Positions 28,901-40,900 of a stretch of 64,000 nt of DNA are shown piece after piece (within the stretch, counting starts at the first letter, position 1; every line of letters begins with the position of its first letter). The translations under genes were made by a program, and so were the position numbers. The stretch comes from Laceyella sacchari (GTDB lineage Bacteria; Bacillota; Bacilli; Thermoactinomycetales; Thermoactinomycetaceae). The stretch spans positions 62,001-126,000 of the forward strand of contig NZ_SMDD01000003.1 in NCBI RefSeq assembly GCF_004343255.1, given 5' to 3'. The notes under the pieces were generated by a model. It made no database searches. It worked only from the letters and a program-made list of their open reading frames with translations, and was not told where the DNA came from.

Positions 28901-31900
28901 ACCGGCTTTGAGAATTCCCAGGATGCCGATCATCATCTCCAGTGAACGCTCTGCCAGCAAGCCGACGATTTGGTTGGGACCGACACCTTTGGCGCGCAGC
29001 ATCCGAGCCAAGCGGTTTGCACGAGCGTTCACTTCGGCATACGTCCATTTCCCGTCGCCAAACTCAATCGCAATCCGGTCGGGAGTCCGTGCCACTTGTT
29101 CCTCAAACAACGTTGGCAACGGTTTGGCCGGGGGATATTCCACCCGCGTGTTATTAAACACGTGCAAGATCTGTTGCGTTTCTGCCTCGGTGATCAACGC
29201 CATGTCATCCAACGTGCTGTCCGGATGATTAACCACTTGTTGCAAAAGATGGATGAAATGAGAAACCATCCGTTCCGCCGTTTCCTGTTTAAACAGGCTG
29301 GTGGCGTAAGACAAAGCGAATCGCAAGCGGTCCTCATCCTCATAAACCGTCCAAGTCAAGTCGAATTGCGCGGCTACTTTCTCCTGCAAATCATAATGAC
29401 TCAGCTTTAGTCCGGGAACTTCCGCCGACAGGGCATCATCTCCCTCATAGTTGAACATGGTGTCAAACAGCGGGTTGCGGCTCATGTCCCGACGCAGCTG
29501 CAACTTGTCGATCAGGTCTTCCAGCGGATAATCGGCATGGTCAAAGCATTGGAGCGTCCGCTCCTTCACCGCTTGCAAGAATTGGGTAAAGCTTTGTTGC
29601 GGCTGTGGATGGTTGCGCAAGACCAATGTATTGACAAACAGCCCGAAAATGGATTGCACATCCGGATGGTTCCGGCCGGCAATGGCACTACCGACGACAA
29701 TGTCATCCTGTCCGCTGTACTTGGACAACAACACGTTATATGCCGCCAACAACGTCATATACATGGTTGTCCCGTTTTCCATGGCTACGCGTTTCAGTCC
29801 CGCGGTCAACTCTTCATCCAACTCAAAGCGGATCAAACCCCCGTCAAATTGCTTCACCGGCGGCCGAACAAAGTCCGTCGGCAAGGACAGGGTTGGCAAT
29901 TCCCCTTTAAACGCATCCAACCAAAACGCTTCTTGTTTTTGGTATGTTTCCGACGCGGCAAAAGATTTTTGCCATACAGCGTAATCCTTGTACTGCACTT
30001 TGAGCTCAGGCAGCGATTTGCCTTGAAGCAATTGCGCCAGCTCATCAAACAGGATGCCTACAGACAAACCATCGGTGATGATATGGTGCATATCGACGAT
30101 AAACAGGTGCTTGGTTTCAGTGAGGCGAGCCAGTGCCACTCTGGCCAGAGGCGCCTGATGCAACTCAAACGGCTGCACAAACTCGCCGATGAAGGCATCT
30201 CCCTTCGCTTCCTCCACTTCCATCAGTTCGATATCGCAAGTGACGGATGGGTGGATTTGTTGCACCAATTCCCCATCGGACAAGTGGAAAGAGGTGCGCA
30301 ATGGCTCATGCCGCTCCACAAGTTGATTCCACGCTGCACGCAAGCGCTCGGGATCCAGCTCTCCTTCGATCATGAGGGTGGCGGTCAAGTTGTAACCCGT
30401 GCCAGCATTGCCCAAACTGTCAATGGCAAACATTCTTCTTTGGCTTGAGGTAACCGGATAAGCTTCCCGCTCTCCTGCCGGCACAATCGCCTCATAAGTG
30501 CCCTTGTCCGCATCACGCAAGTATTGAGCCAACTCTTTCAGCGTGGTGCTGGTGAAGATCACATTGAGCGGAATCTCAATGTTCAACACCTTGTGCACTT
30601 GCGACACCAAACTCATCGCCAGCAGCGAGTGTCCTCCCAGCTCGAAGAAGTTGTCATTCATCCCGACGCGTTCCAGCCCCATCAGTTGTTGGCATATTTC
30701 CGCCAATTTGTGTTCCAATTCATCAGCAGGTGGGACATACTCGCGCTGGGTTTGGGATTGCGAATCGGGTTTCGGCAAAGCTTTTCGATCCACCTTGCCA
30801 TTGGCGTTGAGCGGCAGGGCGTCCATCTCTACAAACTGGGTCGGAACCATATAATTGGGTAACTGTGCCGCCAATTGTTCCCGAACCTGCGCCACTGTCA
30901 TCCCTTCCGCCAAGACCGTATACGCGCACAGGTACGCATATCCCTGATGGTCAAGATAAGGCACGACCGTTGCTTCCCGCACACCATCCAATTGCAGGAG
31001 GCGCTCAACCACTTCTCCCAATTCCACGCGATGTCCACGAATCTTCACTTGATCGTCAATCCGGCCAAGGTACTCGATTTCTCCATTGGGCAACCAACGA
31101 GCCAAATCGCCGGTCTTATACATTTTCTCCTCAGGGTTAAACGGATTGGGCACAAACTTCTCAGCCGTCAAATCTTCACGACCCCAGTAGCCTCGTGCCA
31201 AGCCAACCCCGCCGACGCACAACTCTCCTGGTACGCCAATCGGTTGCAATTGGTTGTGCCGGTTTAAGATGTATACCTTTTTGTTGGGGAATGGCGTGCC
31301 AATCGTCGGTTTGTCGTCTTCAGCGCGGCAATATCCCAACGTGGCGTCCACTGTCACTTCCGTCGGCCCGTAAGCATTGATGAAGGTTCGGCCTTGGGCC
31401 CAGCGCTTCACCAGATCGCTGGTGACAGCTTCCCCACCTGTCAAAATCGTCCGCAAATCCGGCAATTCCGCATATGGGAACGTTTGTAACGCCGATGGCG
31501 ACAGTCCCAAGAAGTTGATTTTCTCCTCTTTCAGCCACTGTACAAACCGGTCGGGTACCAGCTGCTCTTTACGAACCAGATAAAGTGTCGCTCCGGTCAG
31601 CAAGGCCGGGAAAATCTCAGATACGGAAGCGTCAAAGCTGATGGAAGCGAATTGCAACACCCGACTTCCCTCAGTGATTTGATACAGGTCAGCCATCGCA
31701 CTGAGATTGCACACCCCGAGATGCTCAATCATGACGCCTTTGGGTTTGCCAGTGGAACCGGAGGTGTAGATCATATAAGCCAAATCGGTCGGCTGGTTGA
31801 TCTGCTCCAACTCCGAAGCATCTCCCTCGTACCAGCTGGGCTCATCCAATCGGATCACTTTGCCAGCAAAATCAGCCGGAACCTGAATATGGCTGTAGGT

Positions 31901-34900
31901 TAACAACAACCGGGCTTGGCTGTCTTGCAACATAAAGGCGATCCGTTCTTGCGGATAATCGGGATCGATCGGGACATAAGCCCCGCCCGCCTTTAACACC
32001 GCCAAAAGGCCGACGATCATATCAGGCGTGCGCTCCGTCAACATCCCCACAAATTGGTCGCGTGTAACCCCCATATCACGCAGTGATCTTGCCAATTGAT
32101 TGGATCTTTGATGCAGCTCTCGGTAAGTCAAGCTGACATCTTCAAAGACAACCGCCGGGTGATCTGGGGTACGAGCCACCTGTTCCGCAAACAATTCATG
32201 CAACGTTTTGTCCTGCGGATAAGGGCGGTCCGTGCGGTTGAACGCTGTCAGAAGTTGCGTCCGCTCCGCCTCAGATACGATTTCAATAACTGCCAACTTC
32301 ATCTCAGGAGTCGTAACCACTTGTTCCATAACTGTTTGCAAATGGGTGAACAGCCGTTCGATCTTGTCTTGCGAATACAAAGCTTGGTCATATTGCACTT
32401 TTAGATGCAGTTGCTCACCAGGATAGATGGTTACGCTTAATTCAAAGTTCTCCTGCTCAAACACATCCAACCCCGTAATGGTAAACCCGAGCTCATCCGC
32501 CCGCTTGCTAAACAGGTTTTGATCCAATGGATAGTTCTCAAACACCAAAATGTGGTTAAACAACGCTCCGGACAAATCAGTACCAGCTTGGATTTCCGCC
32601 AATGATTTATAACCGTACCGTTCAGACGCCAACGCATTTTCCTGCATCTCAGCCAGCAGATCGGTGAAAGAGGTGTCTCTCTGCCCTTGCACCCGTACCG
32701 GGATGGTGTTGATGAACAAGCCGACCATTTTTTCCACATCGGGGATCTCTGTCGGCCGTCCAGAGATAACCGCTCCGAACACGACATCATCCGTATCGTT
32801 ATAGCGTTGCAACAACACGCCCCAGATTGCTTGGAACATCGTGTTCAACGTAACGCGTTGCCGTGCCGCCGTACGTGTAAGCCGCTCTGTCAGCTCCTTG
32901 TCCAAACGGAAGTCCAGCTCTGCTTTGGGCTCGCTTCCTCGACGCCCGTCCAGCGTATCTTGCGGTATCGAGACAGCTTGTTCGTATCCGTGCAGATACT
33001 CTTTCCAGTAAGCGGTCGCTTGTTGGTCATCCTGACGTTCCAACCAGCGAATATATTCACTGTAGGGAGCGGCGCTTTCTGTTTGCTGCGCGTCGATATA
33101 GAAGTTCAGCCAATCTTCCACAATGATTCCGAAGCACCAACCATCCATCAGGATGTGATGGGAACTGAACACCATTTGATAATGACGGTCACCCGTTTGG
33201 AACAAAGCAAACCGGATCATCACATCACGTGTCAGATCAAATCCTTTCAACCGATCTTGCCGCTTGAACGCTTCGATGTGTGCGCTTTGTTCCGCCGGAG
33301 CCAGATGACGGATGTCCTCATATCTGAACGTCGCCTCTTTGTGTTTCAACACGACTTGGATCGGCTTTTTGACCTTGTCGTAGATGAACACCGTCCGGAA
33401 CACATCATATTTTTGAATGAGCGAATCCAAGCTTTTCTTCAACCGCTCAGGATCGAGAACGCCTTCCATGCGGAAAGTGATCTGGTCAAAATACGCTTCG
33501 CTCTCTTTGTCCTTCAAAGCGTGGAACAAGATACCTTCTTGCATGGGCGACAGATGATACAAATCTTGAATCTCTGCCTCGGCCACGATGTTGCGTACAA
33601 GCTCCAAATCTTCCAACGAACAGGAACCGATGCTGAAATCACTTGGCGTCCGCAGTGATTCTGGCTGTGCCAAGCAATGTTCGGCCAACGCATGTAAGCT
33701 TCGTTTAACTTCGTTCAGCAACTGATGGATCGTTTGCTCAGTGAACGCAGTGCGATCATAACTGCATTCCAGCGTAAGTTGCCCTTCGGTGACCCAACCG
33801 TTGATCTCAATGGCCACATCGACTGGCGTCTCCGGACTGAACCATTCCCCGGTCGGCATCGATGATGGGTCCAACCCGCCTTGGTCAAATTGACCGAGAT
33901 AGTTGAAGCTGATTTCCGGCTTGCAACTGAAAGACAAGTCGGAGGTCATTTCGGCCGGAGTCAAGTACCGCAATATCCCGTAGCCCACTCCTTTGTTAGG
34001 CACTTGGCGCAGGGTTTCTTTCACTGTCGGCACGATCCGCCCCATCTCATCTGAAGCCATGTCCAACACCACGGGATACAGGGACGTGAACCAACCCACT
34101 GTCCGGGTCAAGTCGATCTCCTTAAACAGCTCTTCGCGACCATGTCCTTCCAAATACAGAGCCACTTTGTCTTGCCCAGTCCACCTTTTCAGGGCCATGC
34201 TCAAACCGGCGATCAGCAAATCATTTGCTTCTGTGTGATAAGCCCGATGCGCTTGCGTGAGCAAAGCCGCCGTTTCCGTGTCTGACAAGTGAACGCGCAC
34301 CGAATCGCGATCCTTCATATAGATTTCCGTCGCTGGCTCGCGATCTTTCGGCAACGCCGGCACTTGTGCCGTTTCTACCCGCTTCCAGTACGGAATCTCC
34401 GCCAACAGCTGCGGGCTGACAGCGTATTCGCGCAACTTCCGCGCCCATGCTTGGAAGGAACTTGTTTTCAGCGGCAAGGATGCGTCTGCTTGCTCATACA
34501 GAGTCGTGAAGTCTTCCAACAAGATGCGCCAAGAAACACCGTCTACCACCAGATGGTGAATCACCAGCAGCAGATAATCACCGTCAGCAGTGTGGAACAG
34601 CCCCACTTTAACCAACGGGCCTTGCTCCAAGTCGATAGACTGTTGCAGACGGTTGGCTTCCTGTTCAATCGCCGCGCGTACGTCCGCCACACCTGTGAAA
34701 TCATACTCGCTCAGTGTGAAGCCGTCTGCTTCCAAGCCTTGATTTATCAGCACCAAGCCATCGTCCGTAAACGCCGCAGTCATGCGCAGTGCATCATGGT
34801 GTGCCACGAGTCGAGTCAGCGTGGACTTCACTCGCTCGCTGTCCCATCCTTCCGGCTGATGAAGCATCATCGCTTGATTGTAGTGATGCGATGCTTGGCT

Positions 34901-37900
34901 GTTCAGTTCAGCAAACCATTGTTGAATTGGAGTGGGTGGCACATTGCCGGTCACAACACCTTGCTCCGCCGATGTTTCCGCCTTGCTGGTGATGCGCGGT
35001 GCCAGCTCCCGAATGGTGGGATGGCGGAACAATCCTTTCATCTCCAACTGCCACTGCTGTTGGTGCAACCGAGCTGAGATTTGGATCGCCTTGATCGAAT
35101 CGCCACCCAATTCAAAGAAGTTGTCTTCGATTCCGACACGCTCGACGCCCAGCACTTCTTCCCAAATCTGTGCTAGAAGTGTTTCCATCGGCGTTTGCGG
35201 TGCGACATACTCCGCGCTGGTCTGCACCCGTCCCTCCGGTTCAGGCAACGCTTTTTTGTCCACTTTACCGTTGGGGGTCAGCGGAATTTTGTCCATCTCT
35301 ACAAAGTAGGACGGAATCATGTAATGCGGCAGGATAGCGCTTAAGTCATCACGCAAGGTTTTGACCGAACCAGGTGTTTTCCAGACGATATACGCACAGA
35401 GGTAAGCACCGCTTCCTTTGTCGTTTCTGGCCAACACCACGGCTTCTTCCACCTGCTCCATTTCCAACAGCATGGTCTCGATCTCACCGATTTCAATACG
35501 GTGCCCACGGATCTTCACCTGATCGTCGATCCGTCCCAAGTATTCGATCTCCCCTGTCGGCAACCACCGCACCAAGTCTCCGGTTTTGTACATCCGCTCG
35601 CCCGGACGGAACGGATTGGGTACAAACTTCTCCGCGGTCAAGTCGGGCCGGTTCCAATACCCGCGCGCCAATCCTTCTCCACCGATGCACAATTCGCCCG
35701 GCACACCGATCGGTTGCAATTGTCCTTCTGGACTTAAGACATACGCTTTCTTATTGCGGATCGGGGTTCCGATCGTGATCGTTTCCGCTTCCGGAGAGCA
35801 CACACCGATCGTCGCATCTACCGTCCCTTCCGTCGGGCCGTAAGCGTTCAGGAACGTGCGTCCTTGTCCCCAGACTTTCACCAAATCCGGTGAGCACGCT
35901 TCTCCCCCAGTACTGATGGTAGTCAGGTCGGGCAAATCCAGATACGGCAGCGTACGCAACACGGACGGCGGGATAAACGGCATCGAGGTGATCCGCTGCT
36001 CTTTCAACCATTGCACAAATCCGGTTCCATCCAACAATTGTTCTTTCTTGATCAGATAGAGCGCGCCTCCATTGAGCAAGGTGTGGAAAATATCGCCCAC
36101 CGCCGCGTCAAAACTGATCGAGGAGAACTGCAACACTCGACTTCCCGGGCCGATGCCATACGTTTCAGCCATCAGCTGCAAATTGGCCACACCCCGGTGT
36201 TCGATCATGACTCCTTTCGGCTTCCCGGTAGAACCCGAGGTATAAATCATGTATGCCAGATGGTCAGGGGTGTTGACTACGGGAAGTGGCGTCCCTTCTT
36301 CCTCTCGCCATTCGCTCTCTTCGATGCGGATCGTCTCACCCGCAAACTCTGCCGGCACATCCACTCCCTGCTGGGTGATAAGCCACTTGGCTTGGCTGTC
36401 GTCCAGCATGTAACGAATCCGTTCCTGAGGATACTCAGGATCGATTGGGAGATAAGCTGCCCCCGCTTTCAGCACACCCAACAGAGCGATAATCATCTCT
36501 GGAGACCGCTCCAGCAGAATGCCTACAAATTGTTCCGGTTGTACGCCTTTCTTCCGTAGCGCCCGGGCCAAGCGGTTTGCTTGCTCATCCAATTCCCGGT
36601 ATGTCAGCTGGATTTCGCCAAACACCAACGCCGGTTCGTCCGGTGTCCGCGCCACCTGCGCCTCAAAGAGTTCTGGCAAGGTTTTGTCATGTGGATACTC
36701 CGCTTCAGTGCGGTTAAACACTTCTAACACCTGTTGCTTCTCCTGCTCGGTGATCAGGCTGATCTCCCGCACAGGAATCTCCGGATTGGCCGTCACTTGG
36801 CGCAACACTTGCTCCACATGGCCGATCATGCGCTCCACCGTTTCCCGCTTAAACAGCGCGGTGTTGTACTCCACCTGAAACTGAAGTCGCTCTTCCTCCG
36901 TCACCACCAAAGCCAAATCAAACTGCACCTTTTTAGCCTGAATCGGATACGGGCGGAAAGTGAGCCCTGGGATTTGGATCATGGACAAGTCCATGTTTTG
37001 CAACACAAACATGGTGTCAAACAACGGGTTGCGGCTCAGATCGCGTTGCAAACCCAATTTGCCGACCAGCTCATCAAACGGATAATCCTGCCGTTCATAT
37101 GCTTCCAGCATCTGCGCTTGCAATCTCTTCAGGAAGCTGGTGAAACGTTCTTCACCAGGTACATGAGCTCTTAGCGGCAAGGTGTTAACAAACATCCCGA
37201 AGATCGGTTCCAGCTCGCTTTGGGTGCGGCCGGCGATCGGCGAACCGACAATAATATCATCCTGCCCCGAATACTTGGACAAGAGCACATAATAGGAAGC
37301 GAGCAAGGTGATGAATAAGGTGCTCTTCTGCTCTTTGGCCAATTGTTTGACCTGCGCTTCCACCTCTTCTGGCAGATAAAAGGTCTTCACTTCCCCATCA
37401 AACTGTTGCATCGACGGGCGCGGATAATCAGTTGGCAATTCCAGCACCGGCACTTCCCCGGCAAACTGCTCCAGCCAGTACCGCTCTTTCTCTTCGTTCG
37501 CTACATCCCGGCTTTGCTCCCATACCGCGTAATCCTTGTATTGGATCGGCAGTTCCGGCAACGATTGTTTCTGGTAAAGCGCCCCCAGTTCGCGATACAA
37601 AATGCTGTGCGAAATCCCATCTGAAATGATGTGGTGCATATCAAGCACCAGCACATGCCGCTCATCGGACAGACTGAACACACCCGCCCTAAACAACGGT
37701 GCCTGGCTTAAATCAAACGGCTGAATCATTCCTTGCACAAGTGACTCCAGCTCAGCCTCATCCGACACGGTGACGTGTTTCATCTCCACTTCCAAGCGGG
37801 GATGAATCTGTTGCACCAGCTCTCCATCCACAAACGTAAAGGAGGTACGCAGCGCTTCATGCCGATCGACAAAGGCGTTAAGTGCATCCGTCAAGGCTTT

Positions 37901-40900
37901 AACATCCAACCGACCTTCCACTTCCAACAAGATCGGTGTGTTGTACGCCGTTCCCACGTTCTCCCATTGTTGCAATGCATACAGCCGTTTTTGCGCAGCC
38001 GACACAGGATAATAATCTTGCTCATCAGCGCGTTGGATCATGGTGACACGTGATTGATTAGCTCCAGCGATATACGAAGCCATCTCTTTGATCGTCGGAT
38101 AATCAAACGCATCTTGGAAAGACATTTCCACACCGAATTGATCTCGAATTCGCGCAATCAGCTGCATTGCTTTCAGTGAGTGCCCGCCCGATTCAAAGAA
38201 TTGGTCAGTAATGCCAATCCGCTTAATGCCTAAAATGTCTTCCCAAATGGCCGCCAGCTTGCGTTCCGTTTCGTTGGTGGGAGCGGATAGCTCTTCTGTC
38301 GGCTCGCTGTCAAGCAATCGCGGATCAGGCAACGCCCGTTTATCCACTTTGCCATTGGCCGTCAGCGGCAAGGCGTTTAGTTCCACCAAGTACGTAGGCA
38401 CCATATATTCCGGCAAGGTTGTCGCCAAATGCCGGCGGATATCCGCCATCTCGCATGGTTTGTCCAAAACGATATAGCCACTTAAGAAAGAATGACCATC
38501 CTCATCCTTGCCTGCGGTCACAATCGTTTGTTGCACAGCCGGATGTTCAAGCAATTTCAATTCAATCTCCGTCAACTCGATCCGGTGTCCCCGGATTTTC
38601 ACTTGGCCATCCATACGGCCCAAAAATTCCAGATTGCCATCCGGTAGCCAACGAACCAAATCCCCTGTGCGATACATCGTTTCACCCGGCGTAAACGGAT
38701 CGTCCACAAACACTTGTGCCGTCTGGTCTGGACGGTTCAAATAACCGGCACCTACTCCGTCGCCACTGATGCAAAGCTCTCCGGCAACACCGATCGGTTG
38801 TAGTTGATTGTGTCTGTTTAAAACATAGACGCGGGAATGATTGATCGGTTTACCGATCGGAATGCCCTTTTGCGCGTCCCATGCTTTAATCGGATACATC
38901 GTGGTGAAAACCGATGTTTCTGTGGGGCCGTATGCATTCATCAACTGCCCATCCCCCAACACGGCATATGCTTTCTCCACGTGTTTGAGTGATGCTTTCT
39001 CCCCGCCGAAGATAATTTTGCGAAGCCCAGCGAGTGCATGTGGGTCCCAATCTACCAACGTGTTGAGCAAAGCGGTCGTCATAAAGCTGACAGTGATTGC
39101 TTCCTCTTTGATCAACCGGGTCAACTGCTTGAGATCCATGAGCACCTCTTCGGGTACAAGCACCAACTTGGCACCATGCAACAGCGCGCCAAACATATCG
39201 AACACAGAAGCGTCAAAAGCAAAATTGGATAATTGCAATATAGTGTCATCTTCTGCGATCTCAATGTAACCACAGTTAATCATCGTGCGCGTCAAGTTGT
39301 AATGCCGGATCAGCACCCCTTTCGGCTTGCCTGTCGATCCCGAAGTGTAAATCACATAAATCAAATCGTCGCTGGTGTTGACATCTTCCACATTGCTGTC
39401 GTCTTCCCCGATCCAGATATCCCTCACCAAGGGGCAAATCTCACCCTCGTAGGCAAACTCTGGCATGGCTTCCGGCTGTTTGAGCAACAGCGACATTTGG
39501 CAATCTTCGGCCATGTATCGGATGCGCTCCTCCGGATAATCGGGGGAGAGAGGAACATAGACAGCACCCGCTTTGATGATGCCAAGTACGCCGATAACCA
39601 TTTCTGGAGAGCGCTTGGCCATCAGTCCCACTTTGTCGCCCCGCTTCACCCCGCGCGCGCGCAACACCCGTGCCAGCTGGTTAGCTTGTCGATTCAACTC
39701 ATTGTAAGTAACCGTTTGGTTTTCGTATTTCAATGCAATTCGCTCTGGATGTCGTTCAACTTGCTCTTCAAATAACGCTTGCACTGTTTTATGCTTGGGA
39801 TAACTCACTGGGTCCGGGTTGAAACCCGAGAGCATGGTATGTTTTTCCTCTTCAGTGCAGAGGTCGATTTCACTCACCAGTACATGCGGATTCCGGATGA
39901 CTGCTTCGATGATCCGCTCCACATGCCCAGCCATATTTTGCACAAATGTCTGGGGATAGCTTGCTGAATCATAAATGAAATCAATGCTTAATCCATCTTC
40001 AGCTTTCGTTGCCACCACTTTGAGCTTAAATGAAGCTTGCTCCGACCGTTCGGCACCGATCAGGGTCAGATCGTCTTGCACACCCCTGAGCTGCTCCGAG
40101 TCGAGATCACAGACGAAGAAATGATCGAACGATTCGACGGCCAATCCCGTCCAATCCGCAAGCTGAGCCAGATGCAATCCACCGTGTTCCCGCCCCTTAG
40201 CCAAGTCACGGTGCAAATCAGCCACGATGGCCGCAAAGGATGGGTTGTCTCCGTAAACACGAACCGGTGTCGCGTCAACACACAGACCGATCGCCTGACG
40301 CACATCCCGGGCCAACGGGAAACGCTCCGGTTTCATGGACAAATATGACACATCATCCGCGTTCCCATACTTTTGCAGCAAAACGCCCCAGACCCCGTGC
40401 AAGATGGTGGGCAATGGCACATCCAATTGGGCAGCGACCTTCGACAATTTGTCCGTTCGTTCGCTGTCCAAGTGCAAGGTTACAGAGAGAGACGTCAAAC
40501 CATCCTTTTCCAAATCGACGGGTATGGCGGGGAAAAACGGTTTGTGTTCATAGTCGGCAAACCGTCCGCTCCAGTATGCTTTCGCCACTTCCAGCGACTG
40601 CTCCATCCGTTGCTCATGAAACGCGGACAGGTGCTTCGGTTCTTGGCCCAACCGTTGTTGGTTGTAGGCGCCAAACGCTTTACGGATCATCAGGTTCAGC
40701 GTTTTTCCGTCGATCGCTTGCCGATCATATCGGAAAATGAGCCAGCTGATCCCGCCGTCATCCTGAACAACAATCACCTGCAGGGAAGCAGAATCCGTCT
40801 TCTCCCCCTCACCGCGCCGATGCGCTTGGATGATTGACGCTTTTTGCTCCGCCGACAGCCCGCGCAAGTCATCTTCACTAAATGTTAGCGGTCGCCCATC

